Shown: one piece after another, positions 12,343 through 25,093 of the stretch
Layout of the letters: each line of letters begins with the position of its first letter
Numbering within the stretch: position 1 is the stretch's first letter
NCBI GenBank assembly: GCA_036768485.1
Contig: JAVLUZ010000154.1
Location: forward strand, 37,152,042 to 37,216,041
Direction of reading: 5' to 3'
Length of the DNA: 64,000 nt
From: Mermis nigrescens
Lineage: Eukaryota; Nematoda; Enoplea; Mermithida; Mermithidae
Program-made: the position numbers and the translations under genes
The notes under the pieces: generated by a model
The model's input: the letters and a program-made list of their open reading frames with translations, nothing else
What the model was told of the DNA's origin: nothing
Databases searched by the model: none

Positions 12343-15300
12343 ATGTACATATCACGCTTTTTCCTACTTATTTTTTGGACCGTCCACCTAGCGAATGCAG
12401 AAAGCACGTGCTCAGCAGGGCAACAGGTCAGCAAGGACAATTTTTGGCAAGTATGCACAGGAGGTAAACTTGTGCCAATCGCGTGTATAAGCCCCGATGG
12501 AGACAGGGTTGAGGAAGGATCCAGCTACGAGACTAGCACGTTATTATTTCGTTGCGATAGGGAACCGAAAAATCCGGCTTTGCTCAAATTCATGCCCGTG
12601 GCTTGCGTGAATCGTGGTAACCTTTTTTATGAAAACGCAAGCAGTTCGTTTTCGATGTAGACGGTTTCCATTGTAAATTTCACCTAGCTTTTCTGAAAAA
12701 GCTCAGAAATACTTTTGCTGAGAATGCGATTTTCAATATTTACGCAACGTTTATTCGAAGTTGTCAAGGTTCAGCGAAGTAGAAATGGCGTTTCTTTAAT
12801 CAAAATTCTGAAATTTTAAAATTTAAAAATCACTTAATTTAATTAAGACGTTAGGCGCAGGAAAATCATGAAAATTTCTAGCCTAAATCACGAATTCTTC
12901 AAGTCGACACGAGATTGAGAATACTCGTATGCCATACATACCAATAATTACTACCTTAGCTTAAATCTATCGTACAGAAAATTTTGTAAAAAAATTTAAC
13001 TTAAATTGAAAAATTAAATAGTGAAGGGCGCGAAGGAAAGCAGTTCATCTCACTTGATTAAATAACTGATAATCAGGTAACTTACGCAATTGAGCGGCAT
13101 CGTGTAGCTCTTGCCGTTTTCTCACACTTTCAAATGCCTCGCAAGTAAATAATGTAAGTCCGTGCATTTTTTAAATATGATTTTCTTCAGTTAAAAATTG
13201 TATAAATTGTCATTTAAGAGACAACGGTCGAATCAATATCTTCACATAAAAACAAGTAGATTATTTTGTGGGTTGTCTCTAATTTCATATTTTATCAATA
13301 GTTAAAAAAAACTTTCTCTGTAAGAAATAAATACTTAAAAGACCTGTCGAAAAAACCGCATAAGAAATAAAAGTATATAGGACGATTTATCATACAAGTA
13401 TGTATTCAAGTTTCATTCTTCTAACTTAATAAATGTGCACTACACAGAGAACATTCTATCGAAATTTACCTGTTTCGCTCTCATAAAAATGTAAGAGTAT
13501 ATAATGCCAGTTGCTATGTTTATAGGAATGACAGTTAACGCTGGCGATACTTTTACTAATGATCAGACTCAACAATTGAAATGCACTCCTGATGGCGACA
13601 GTTTGTCGATAAAAGTCGTGGGCTGCATAGGTGAGGGCTAAAATAACTGTTTTTAGTGATCTTTAGTTATCTTACATACGAAAAATGGGAAATGTAGAGA
13701 TGAACTAGAAAAGTATCTTCATTATATAAAAAGACGTAAAAATATTTAAAAAACTATTATGGCTGCACTTTTTATTAATACATATTAATACATAGGTACA
13801 TTTGCACGTATATTTGCACATAACCTACAAAATAACTCCGAAATTCCTTAAGTTCCTTGCTCTCGCTACATTGTAACATTGTTCATACTACCCATCCTTT
13901 TACTATTTTTTACAATGGTCTGAAAAAACAAAATTTGAAGTAAAAATGCCGAAAAAATTCACTCAGAAATATTAGATTGGATTTTGGAAAATAAGATAGC
14001 AAATGTTTTTTTGTTTATGGTTACTGATAGGGTTCAAATCGGATTGTATGATTGGATGGTAGGTAAAACGCAAAGTATAATTTAGCCGTACTGTCGAACG
14101 ATAAACATCACATGGGTACCTAAATATGTTTGCTATTTATATGTGATCAATGTTTTTCCTCTTTTCATAAGTATCAGCTTGCGCACGCGCCTTTACAATA
14201 TAAGCAACAGTCCATAACCATAAGTTGGCAACACAGCTATAATAGTCTAAGAATCAGATTGGTTTGAAGAGTCAGTCGTATAGACAAGACATGCGCGTGC
14301 ATGTGTTTTGATCCCCAAAATAAGAAAAATGTGATTTTTTAAATGCGGCAAAACGAAGGCTAAAAAAATGATGTAAATCCAAAATTCTAGCAAAAGTGTT
14401 GTAAAATAAGCTGTTGATTAATATAGTTTTTATTCTTAGCATTTATGTCACTTTTTGCGACCATTTTTGTTCAGAAAAATTTTATTGCCGAGCCCCTTGA
14501 CCGACTATGCGATGCATTTATGGTTTCAATCAGAAATCTTTCTTGAGCTAAATGAAATTAATGCTTAAACAACCATAATTTACAGTTTTCACACGACTTC
14601 AAGCTCTATCAGGAGAAGTTTTTCCTTTTGTCATTTTTTCTCTAACGTTGCTTTTTTCCCTGAAAATCTTTCTTTTTCTCCTTCTAAAATTCAGACCCAC
14701 CTACACCCCCATGAGGAATTTCAGTCACGAGGACTCACGTGCAGAATTGCACGTGTGAGTTGGGGATCATGTTGCAAAAAATAAGAATAAAAAATAAAAA
14801 GATAACAATTTAATTTCAAATTGGAGCTAAACTGAAGTTATGTTAAATCTGACCTATTCCAACAGATGCGTTCTTGAATAGCAACAAAAGGAATGCAATC
14901 AGGTCAAGGAAGAAGAGAATGAACCAGAGAAGATAGTTTTTTTCTGAAAAAGCTAAAAAGATAAAAAATAAGATTTTCTGCTTAAATGTCAAAGTCTTTT
15001 CTTCCATTCTCAAATTGGCATTTGCAAGGGCAGAAAACTTTTATCGTTTTTTGTTATAACTACCAGTTGGGGTTTAGACCACCAGAATAGGGAAATGGAA
15101 AATTTTCTTAGGACCATTTGACAGGAGGCTATCAAAACAGATTTAGCAAAAATCATTTCCCGCAGAAGTGCTCAAAATGCCAAAAAAATGTAGTGGATAA
15201 CATCGTTCAATACGCTATCTTAGCACTTCTACCGATTTTCGGGGCCATTTCAGCGAAAAACAGCTTTATGACAGGCGCCTTAGGCCGGTTGACCTCCCAG

Positions 15301-18300
15301 ACCGGTCATGCTGCGCATCTATAATCACGAATAAAGATTAATACGAATCTGTGTATTTGGAGTCTGTCCATGGATTCTTTCACCTAACTTACTATATGAT
15401 AATTACCATCAGACATGCATGTAAGGGGTTGGGTCAAGACCCCGGAATGTAAAAATGTGAAATTTTCTCGAGGAAGTGAGGAAAAATGAAGTCAAAAAAT
15501 GGTTGAAAATTGTTTATTCAAAAATCCTTTAAATTTAACAGAAACCGTGTAATAATGTAGTTTTAACGTTAGTTTAGCGCTTACACAAGTTTTTGAGGCC
15601 ATTTTGGCCTAAAAAAGCATAACTTCTGCTCCTCCAGACCGGCTGAACCCCCCCCAGATTGGCCATTCTGTGCACCTATTATAACCATGTGGCGAATAAA
15701 TATGTAGGTGATGACGGCAAAGTTGTGCCAGACGGCAGCATTGTGACAAGGGATCAAACGGCGTACACTTGTTCGGCCGCTGGAACTGGTCCTCAATTGG
15801 TTGCCAAATTTTGTTTATACTCGGGTACACAATATCCAGTCGGTGCGACCGTTGATGCTTCTGGAGTGTGGTACAAATGTGAGCAATCCAGTGACGGACA
15901 ATTAGCTTTAAAGCTGAAAGGATGCATCAACAACAACACTAGGTAGTTATTCATTTTATTGTGCAGTTAACTCATTTCTCAATTATGAGAATGCCGTGGG
16001 CATCAAATATGAGAGTTGTCCAATACTAAGCTTGGGATTGATTTGCTTACTTACCAAGGATAAGAAAAAAATAAAAATAAAAATAAATAAATAAGCGATT
16101 TAATTACGCATCCAGCTAATGCTGCTATTCGTAGATGCATCTAATCCTGAACTTATTGAAAATTCATTAACGCCATGAATTTATTCGAAACAGATTTACA
16201 ATTTCGTACTGGTAGGTTACTCATTTTGTGGTACTAGCTGAATGCAGTTCTATTTTCGCCTTTTGACAATATTAATCAGTAAATCAAAAAGACTTGATTC
16301 AATATAAATCGGGCTCCATATTATTAGGGAGGGAGAAGATACCTACCTAAATTCCTTATCAAAGAATCTTGGGTTGAAGACAAACTTCCAATCAGCCATT
16401 GGCTCAATTTGGCGTGAGCTTAACAAAACTAATGCATTATTTTGTAAAAAAGCTCAATATTTAAGCGTCTTTATCGAGAACTTGTTTGGTTTTTGCAGCT
16501 TATGCTTTTAAATGAGATAAGTCGTATGACAAATTAAATTAAAAAGTTTTCTTTCATTGATTAAATTTTGACGCATGCGTGAATATGGCTCTTTGAATAT
16601 CAAATCACTTTATTTTCTCATTATTAATTTTTCGTGAAAGTTTATTGGATAAAGGTAATCCTTTCCAAATTAAGATACGATATCGGTCAGCGCTATAAAG
16701 ATTATTATTTTGTGTACGAATGCAAGGCTTTAGCTGGAACAGCTTTAGCAGCAGGAGTTGGATGCGTCGAACGTTATCCCAATGGCACAGTCGCCGAATA
16801 TAAAGTAGATGCTGCTTTTTCAGTTTGCCTGATACCTGTTTTAAGGATATTTCAACTTAGCCGTAAAGAGTGGCATAACTGGCCTTTCTGAATTTGGAGG
16901 GAAGCTAAAATTTTGAAGTTGGATATTTTACCAACCACTTTTGGTAGGCAAAAATAATTATGTTTTTGAGCTATTCTCAGCGAGATCTACACCAAACAAA
17001 AAAGTTTTAAAAAGTTCAACTTGATTTCAGTTAGGTATATTAGACAGATACGAGTATGTCGTATTTTGGGCTTATTAGTTAAAAAAGTGTTCTAAAATCT
17101 ATCCTAGCGGACTACCAGATACGCTTTTAGAATTTCCAATTAATTTCTCTGGGGTACTCACTTCCAAAATCATACCTCAATACTTTCAGCCAGGTGATCA
17201 TTGGCTCGTTGGTTCTGGAAAATTTAATTGGTATCAAATATTATGCAAGCAAGAAGGGCTCATGATCAGACGTCGAGGCGTCGCATGCTTCTACAAGACA
17301 AACGATGGCGAAGGATCCTTGCAAGGTGGTTGCATGAGACAAGTCGGTTTCCAGGTTTGATTTTCATACTTTACCCAAATCTATTTTTGGTTCAAATTGT
17401 ACACTATTTTCTTGAAAATGCAAGGTTCAATATCGTAAAATCATTGCACTCAATTTGAATGAATGATGTCAGCTAAAACAAAATGCGCTTGAAGCAGAAG
17501 TCGTTTTTTTCTTCTTTTTCCTTTCGTAACAAAAAGGTTTCGATTAATTTACGCGTTCAACTAAGAAATCAGATCCAAATCAAAGCTCCTATTTTTTTGA
17601 ACGTGAGTTACTTCCAAGGGCGTAGCCAGGGGGCATAGGGGGTACATGCCCTCTCCGAAATTTTTTGAAAATTTTGTTGATTTTTCTGGCGTAATAATTG
17701 TTATCAGACAATTGAGTTCAAAAGGCGAAAAACGTCATAAATCTCCCGGCACTTAGCGATGAGTCATTATTATTTATTGTTTTATAGATCCGCGAGTTTA
17801 GAAGCTTGAATGAGCTAAAATAATCCATCGCTTCTGATCACTTTAATTATTTGATGCACTATTTGTTCCTTGAATGTAACTGCGCATGCTTTTCGAGCAT
17901 AATAGTAAAAGTGCGAAAATGATTGCCTACCGGTTTGCTTATTCTCTGCTTTGTTTGTCTTTCTTTACAAGGAGACATAAATCTATTGAAATCGAAAAGA
18001 ATGGCCGAATTTTCTTGTGTTCTTACGCATTTCCTGATTTCTGAACTACGTCTTGTTAATAAGAAGGTCACAAATGGGTCTGGAAATAGTAAGAACAAAA
18101 TTTTCATGGATATGTACATCTTTCTATATCCAGCGACAGGTTGCTGCACTATATACTAAGCAGAGGTTGAAAAACGCATTTCAGCTCAGAATTCTTGTGT
18201 GATTCGATCAATTTTAATTGTTTTTGAACTTAATTCAGAACTAAGATTTGGCCGATTTTGCGAAAATTTTAACATTAGTATTCAACATTGAGGTGCATTG

Positions 18301-20457
18301 TTTACAAAATTTTCCGCGGCTTTGCAATGGATCCGCTGTGGCCAACCTTAAAATCTTATTGTACGTGTAAAAAAATTTTTGGTAGGACAAAAAGGGGAAA
18401 ATGGTTAAGAATTTCTTTGAAATTTCCGGGCGCTATGCGCTGGAAGGTTTGTCTGTTCTATATGATTTAAACGTTATAAATAGGTTTAAAGAGCGAAAGC
18501 GTCAAAATTTTCCGATGCATAACTCCGCCGATTACTGTTGTTACTTTTGTAAAGCTCCAGCATTGCGTCGAATCAGTCAAATATTCTAGTGCTTCGCACT
18601 AAGTCATTAATGCGCAGTTTTCCTGTTAGAAGTCTGAACGTATAGCAAGATGTCAAAATTGTTTCGCACAAATTTCATAATTTTCTGCTCTGTCAAAGTG
18701 TCAGTATTCACAGAGCTATAAAATGTTAACGACGGTAAAAAATGCCTTAATTCTCTCGTACTTTGAGCCACTCATGATTTCCGAACTGTTTTTCTATAAA
18801 AACGCCGTAAATTCTACACAAAAACAGTGAAAATATTGAAAAATTTTGGCGCTTCGCGCCGCTTCCCACTTGTTGTATTGTTGATCGTCAGAAACCCAAA
18901 AGTCCAGGCTACACTACTAATGGTCGAAAAACTCAGTTTTACTGCACAGTTTTACTGTTCCACTGTACTGTACCACATCAAAGCACTCGACGCAAAAGTA
19001 GTCTTTAAAAATTTTTGTACTTGCCCCCTCCGAACCAAAATCCTGGCTACGCCTCTGGTTACTTCCATTGAAGTAAAACAAGGGGTTTAGAAAAAGTGAT
19101 TTATTTTTCAATGGAGAGATCATATGAAAACTAGTGTTATAACTGCAAGAAGTTAATTATTGATTTGAGAGATAGTTACTTTTACAGCTGCTGTTGCTAA
19201 AGCAACATTGAAAAACGGCGGCGTCGTGATTGATTTCACAGTCAAAGACACAATATAAAAACTTTGTTTGGTTTCGAATTTTTGAAAAATTCTCATCGAA
19301 AGTTCGGCATTTGATTTAGAAAACATGTGGTCAGCAATTACATTATTCAGGGATATGAGGGTGCAAACTTAGCAAGTCCAAGAAACATGCTGAACAAAAT
19401 TACAAAATTTTATCCATTTTTGCTGATTCTGCATGATTTTCAACAAATCTAAAAAACTCATCATGTCCTTGAGTTTAATATAATTGTTGTATTCGGAATT
19501 AAAATTTTTAATAAGTTCGCAGTTATATCCTACTACTTCAATTTTTTGTTGTTTCTACTTCTATAATTAAATTATCAAGTCATTTATAATTCAGTTTACT
19601 TAGTCCACAAATGTTTTGTATAACAAATTTTATTAGAAAATATCAATATTTCTTCGAATGTTGATCCGAATAAATGACAAGATTGCTAAATATATGTATT
19701 TATATTGACATTCGATGCGAAGCGCTCTTAACATAGAAAACCAATAAGGGAATAAGGCGCATAAAGCAAAAGCATGAGCAATAATTATACGAGTTTCTTC
19801 ACCCTACATACAATAGAGTTAACCCGACTACAGAATTTAGCTGTATCACTTAGAGACGTAGCCACGTACCCCAATCACACAAATTCGCTTTTCACACCTG
19901 CCTTCTCTTTTCAGCATCACATTCGAGTAGCGAATTGAGCTATATCACTTTAAAATATGAAAGCCAACGTCAAATTTTGCCATGAAGCTAAACTGCTTCA
20001 TTATTACTAAGCTACCTATACATTCTTTGTACAACGTCATACACACGCGGAGCACTTTTGGCTTAGAAGCAAGCAGTTGCATACATCCATTGCGTCACTT
20101 TTTGCGCGCGCTTTCAAAATAGTGAAACGTATATATAGATCGGCGGCTGACGCCGCCGAAAAATCGGCATGTGCATTGCCAAAAAGGAATTTGAACCGGA
20201 AATCGTTGCATCTGTTTTTAGATACGAGTGTATGTGCACTTCATCGCCAATGCGAATTAAGGAGAACATGCAATTAGTGGATCTGAAATACTTCGAAGGC
20301 AAATATTTATTTGGATATGCGGATTAAATTTGTTTTTCAGGTGCTCCAATGTACAGCCCCTACTCCACAAACCCCAAATGTCCGCATGCGAGTGACAGAA
20401 AACCCAACCGAGGCTGACTGGGCGAGACTCAGAGGCACTGGTCTGCAATTGTGCTGA
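12343..20457 (+). CDS. Secreted MIG-18-like fibronectin type I repeat protein (6 exons)
   Basis: Exons 12343-12616, 13526-13630, 15708-15942, 16675-16804, 17190-17354 and 20341-20457 join to about 341 codons, with phases 1, 1, 2, 0, 0 agreeing at each GT-AG junction. The protein begins with a signal peptide (MYISRFFLLIFWTVHLANA). About eight tandem modules of roughly 35-45 residues follow, each with a Gly-rich start, an aromatic-X-Cys and a closing Cys, for example WYKCEQ...LKGC and YTCSAA...AKFC. This pattern is that of the nematode MIG-18-like fibronectin type I domain, found in secreted matrix proteins involved in cell migration. Exon 5 reads WYQILCKQEG. Joined in phase 0, exon 6 supplies VLQC, keeping the Cys rhythm, and ends LQLC before TGA. 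The ATG at 12343 starts the signal peptide. Intron 5 contains a 1.4-kb hAT-like element and intron 2 contains three copies of repeat A. Function beyond extracellular matrix is inference. Confidence 0.85.
14320..14530 (+). repeat. Repeat family A, copy 1 (intron 2)
   Basis: Shares GGCAAAACGAAGGC, AGCAAAAGTGTTG, a TTAGCATTTATG block and a closing CGA-rich segment with the copies at 15063, 15420, 24480 and 32685. It is the most diverged copy. Confidence 0.6.
15063..15325 (+). repeat. Repeat family A, copy 2 (intron 2)
   Basis: Carries GAAAATTTTCTTAGG, CGCAGAAGTGCTCAAAATGCC, a TTAGCACTTCTACCGATTTT block and a closing CCGGTTGACCTCCCAGACCGG. The copies at 15420 and 32685 have matching blocks in the same order. 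Non-coding. Confidence 0.7.
15420..15690 (+). repeat. Repeat family A, copy 3 (intron 2)
   Basis: Starts GGGGTTGGGTCAAGACCCCG and ends with CCAGACCGGCTGAACCCC then GATTGGCCATTCTGTGCACC. Its end lies about 18 bp before the acceptor of exon 3 of the secreted-protein gene (15708), so the branch-point region of that intron is probably repeat-derived. Confidence 0.75.
17615..19057. mobile_element. Non-autonomous hAT-like element (intron 5), 1.44 kb
   Basis: Left end CAAGGGCGTAGCCAGGGGGC and right end CCTGGCTACGCCTCTG are imperfect inverted repeats (CARRGGCGTAGCCAGG). The element is flanked by a perfect 8-bp duplication GTTACTTC at 17607-17614 and 19058-19065, as expected for hAT transposition. 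No transposase frame is visible. It carries GGCGCTTCGCGCC at about 18848 and a weaker form at about 18430. Confidence 0.85.
20140..20159. repeat. GC-rich hairpin
   Basis: TCGGCGGC, a TGAC loop, then GCCGCCGA: eight perfect base pairs in otherwise AT-rich intron 5. No function is assigned. Confidence 0.6.
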
Positions 20458-20590
20458 AATGTTTCAACAAAGGGATAAGCGACCGAAACACCCGACAATC
20501 AATGGATACTTTGCGTGTTCTCTTGATCGCTCAATATCGCTAAATTATATTTTCAAAAATTTTATTACCAAAAAATATTGACTTTAAAAA

Positions 20591-20596
20591 AATAAA
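20591..20596 (+). terminator. Candidate polyadenylation signal
   Basis: AATAAA lies 134 bases after the stop codon of the MIG-18-like gene. It is the nearest canonical signal downstream. AATAAA is common by chance in AT-rich DNA. Confidence 0.4.
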
Positions 20597-22199
20597 ATTG
20601 ATACGTACTCATAAAAAGCCATAGCGTTAAGGAAAGTATTGCATGGAGGATTTGAATTCCTTATTAAATAAGATGATTAGCGATTCTCAGCGAGTGTTTA
20701 AGTCGGGACTTATTGTTTGGGAACAGCAAGCTTACTCAAGCGCATGTGGTACTGTATTATTTAACTGTTGAAAAAAACGTTTTTAAAATACCACATTTTA
20801 ACATTATTATTCTGTATTATAATTTCCTTTTAACATTTTTAACAATGATTATTCGGATTAATCATTAATGACGAAAAAAGATTTAAAGGAGTCAATTAAA
20901 AACTGGAATTGAACGCAGTATCGAAACTCTTATCTAACGCATTTGGCTTTTCTTCTGAAGAAGAGTGAAAAATTTGCACTGATGATATTTCGGTTCTAAA
21001 GCGGACCGTGCGTGAAGAGACTTTTTCAAACGTAGCGTTCAAAACTCCTAAGAAGGTGCATTTCCATAATTTACGTAGCACATTAAAGTGCAACTCTACT
21101 CGTGAAAATCAATATATCGTGTCCAAGGAATTTCAGAAAAACGACGAATCAGATGCGCGGTACCTACATACTTAATCATTATAACATCGACGATTTTGCT
21201 GCACAATTTTTCCTGAAAAATCACTAAATGACCGATTTTAAAGAATTTTAGATTTATTAGCTCCGATAATGTGTAGACATTTGTTGATAGGTGTGGCTCT
21301 AAAAGATCAATGCATTTCCAGAAATTTAATCTATCGCACAGATAGCATAATACGTTATGAGAGCGCAAATTTTACAGAGGACCTATAGTCTGTTTCATTT
21401 ATCCGGAAGCTTTTTCGCAAACTTTTCCCGAGGCTACAGTAACTCCATCTTCCCTACTTTTCAATAAAATTTCTTACGGCATGATTTATTCTCTTCTTCC
21501 AGCAGATCATGCAACGTGCGAATGGAAATCGAGCAGCTTGTTATGAATGGACCGTTAAACACAATAGACTAGCAATTTAATTTCATAAGTACCTCGTCTC
21601 TGATGATTTGGTTCATTTTTATTGTCTCCAAGCTATTGTTTTAATTTTTTATTTATGCGTTTTGCAATTTCTTACACCTAATTATATTTTATACACTTCC
21701 TATACTTTTACAATCTGCTCTTTCCTTCGTTCTTTTCTCACGTATCACGATTATTCGATATCATTTTACTCATTTTTTCATTCATGATATATTTACTTAC
21801 AAATTTTACTATCATTCTATCACTGATTTGTCGATTGTCTTATGTAGAGCAGACTGTTGTATTAGAAGTGATTTCAGACGTGATCAACGTAAAATGTTTT
21901 TGACTATTAAATCAATATGTAGCACTTTGACCCAGTAGGTACAAGCCTGTAATAAAACTTATTTCGATTTATTTATTTAGTTTTTTACTTAAATTTTACG
22001 TTCGCATCTGTATATTTTATTCATTGACCCAGTTTTTGTTTTTGTTTAACATCTGATTGCATGTTTTATCTATTTTTAAATGTATCCTTATTAGCTTGAT
22101 TAATCATGTTTTATAATAGCAATTGGGCCGTAACTAACATATTTATTAGCACGGTTGTCAATCGCTGTTTGTGCTGTGCTTCACAATTTTATTTACCAA

Positions 22200-22292
22200 T
22201 TCGATTATTTATTTATTTATCTATTTATTTATTTATTTATTTATGTATTTATTTATTTATTTATTAATTCATTTATTTATTTATTTATATTT
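22200..22292. repeat. (ATTT)n microsatellite
   Basis: About 90 bp of slightly interrupted TTTA/ATTT tetranucleotide repeat. Confidence 0.9.
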
Positions 22293-24479
22293 CTTACTTA
22301 TTTGACAGTATTTTAGACAAACCAAATTTTTATTTATACCAAAGCTTATTAATCTAATTAATATTGTTTTAGCCGCTCATCGTTACTTACGTATGCATTA
22401 ATTTTTTGGGAATTTTTTCACAAGTGAGTTGTTCATTTATTCTATGAAAATGCGTGCCGCATTCAATGAGCTATTAGGTTAAAATTTTGCCGAAAACTAC
22501 GCTTTTGTAATCAGTGCGATCTCACCAAATTTAGCAGTAAATGGTGATCTAAACTGGAACAGACGTTTAGATACTAAGTAATGACATCGCCTTCATTGTG
22601 TTATCGTTGTCAAATCACGTCGGCAGTGTTAAAATGTCATTCTTTGCCTATTTTTTCTTATTCTGATCGAATGTCTGAGGATTTGCCTGAACCGACTAAA
22701 TTAAATCGCTAAGGGCAAAAGCACTGATAAACATAGCGTTCGAGGTAACAAGCACTCATACAATGATAATGGCCACTTTTATGACATTTGCATCATTATG
22801 CGAGGCGAAGTGTAGAGATTTGATGATTTTTTTGAAGATTAGGCAAAAAATGCTCCTAAAGAGCTTATTCTCCAAATCGCTCATTTAATGCATTTCTGAT
22901 TTTTTTTCTAGGATTTGTTTTCTGAATGCTTGCGGAATTTAAGCGTATACACTGCATTGTTTGTGCATGAGCGTGCAAATTGTTGTGACTAGTGCATAAG
23001 AATACATGATCTTTTTCCGGTGCTTTCGGCGATGTATAAGCTTCTTGCTATTCTTATTTTTTCGCATAATAAATGCGCCAGAATAACACGTGTATATGTA
23101 TAATGATTGCATTTTTACCATCTCGTAAGCATCTCATGCATAAATTATCCATGACATGGCGATTTAGGTACATACATATAACGTGAGCATTAAAACCCGT
23201 AGATCCGAATGGAGCTTTAGCCGTTTGGATTAAGATTATGCTAACATACCTACATAGTAAGCATATTTGTATAAATAAAAATGCATTGAGCATGAGTAAA
23301 TGTCCGTGAAAAACATTGCCCTATGCGACCAACAACATTTTTTCGTTGTTTTTACTCAGTAGCTCCCGTTAGCTATGCTGCTCTCAATTTTCTTTCCTTC
23401 TCTCGGATAGCAAATCAAAAAAAACGCTGACGCTTGATAATTTATACACGTAGTAAATTCATGTAGGTTTATACTCTGCATAAATATGGAAAATGACCGA
23501 AATAACGCTAAAAATGAAATATGTACTGATAAGTACATTACGGGAGGACAAAATGTGCATTATTTATTGAACAATTTTCGCAAAGCTCGAATCCGGCTCG
23601 GTTTCAGTGGATTATCCTTATCCATTTATGTGAGCGTTGAAGCTACATTTTCCCGCTTCTACTCTAAGCTAATGTTATGAAGTTAGCATAATAGCAGATG
23701 CTGTGACATAGCGTGCTCTTCGATTCTTGCGCTAATGTACACATTTTCTTTTCTCATTGCGTTACTTCCGATTTCGGCAAGTTTTTCCCTTGAAACACGT
23801 TAGTTCGTTATATTTTTTTCTTACCATTATTAGGCAATGCAAATTTGTACTTACATCTCCGAATGCGGAGAACTGCGTAATTTGTCTTGCGTACTCTGCA
23901 CGAACTTTTAATCTAATCGAATTTCATACTCTTAAATTTTCATCAAACCAATAAATTTTGTTGCACTTCAGTCATTATTAGCTTGAGTATCAAATCTGCC
24001 AGATTTAGGTACCTTTTGGAAGCTCTATATTTCTTCCTACAGTTAAAATGCATTGACAGTAAAGACGTAATCCGGATAATTAGTTCTCGATTATAACATC
24101 GACCTACTTATTCCTTCTGTGGCAGTTAAATATTCCGTCGCATCAGGCTTAAAGCATTTTTTCTCCTCAATATTGCTTCCGTTGAGATTATCTCCGAATC
24201 AATACGCGTACGCTAAAGCAATTAATTAGCTTACCTGAGTAAGATTCTCAGTCTCGAAATTCACGAAAGCCTACAAGCTGCTGATCGATAATTGAGTGGG
24301 TGTTTTATTGATACTGCATACTATTACTATAACGATCAATTTTTAAAGTTTTCCAACTCACATGAATTTTATATACTATGTAATTGAAGAGACCTTGCAC
24401 TACGGACTGTCCAATTATATAGGTATTCAACTGATTTTTTAAATAATAGAGAAAGCGGCCGCCTCTTATCTGACAAACA

Positions 24480-24685
24480 ATTTTTTGAGGGATAATAAGG
24501 CAAAACGAAGGCCAAAAATAGATGGAAATAAAATTTTTCCCGCAGAAGTAGTTGAAATTGACCAGAAAATGTGGATTAACATAGTTTCACGTTATTAGCA
24601 TTTATTCCAGTTTTTGAGGTTATTTTGGGTTTAAAGATATCGGACTGAACCCCAGGTGGGCCATGCTGTACATCGTGATTGCAAT
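24480..24685 (+). repeat. Repeat family A, copy 4
   Basis: Contains GGCAAAACGAAGGCC, CCCGCAGAAGTAGTTGAAAT, CAGTTTTTGAGGTTATTTTGG and GGGCCATGCTGTACATC, in the same order as the other copies. Confidence 0.7.
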
Positions 24686-25093
24686 TTTTTGAAATAAAAG
24701 AGGTGTATAGGAAAAAAGAACAAGGAACTCACGCCTTAATGCTATTCACCACACTGCAAATAATATAAAGCGGGAAGTCGAAACCATTTTTTATCAGTTT
24801 TTCATTTGTTATTTTTTCGTTCATCTTTGTTCTCTCCGTTTTATATGGTAAAAAGTTCCAAGTTTGAGCATGAAAGAGAAAGTAAAATAGATGTTGAATA
24901 AAGATTGACTATTCAAATTGGAAAAATAATCTTATTCATAATAAGATAGTATTAGTTGAAACTCTATATTTTATTTTTGATGACAAACAGATTTTTAAGC
25001 GCAAAGTCCTTCTCATGCCGATGTTTCACTTAGTACTTCGCAGAGATGGTTTTGCTTTTAGGTTGCGGTTTCATCTCACCTAATTTTTAAAAC

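Larger units (their letters stand above)
20597..25093. other. Intergenic, no gene recognised
   Basis: 4.5 kb of AT-rich DNA between the two long genes. Small frames show no family features. It contains an ATTT microsatellite (22200-22292) and a copy of repeat A (24480-24685). A lone TATAGTCTGTTTCA word at about 21386 resembles one end of the mariner-like MITE family. Confidence 0.5.

Noticed and set aside
15118..15324. 68-codon frame in intron 2
   Set aside because: Lies within repeat family A. The other copies do not keep it open.
19188..19258. Possible extra exon of the MIG-18-like gene after a good-looking acceptor
   Set aside because: Its useful frame needs phase 1, while exon 5 ends in phase 0 at its best donor. 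The exon at 20341 fits phase and Cys pattern better. An alternative 3' end remains possible.
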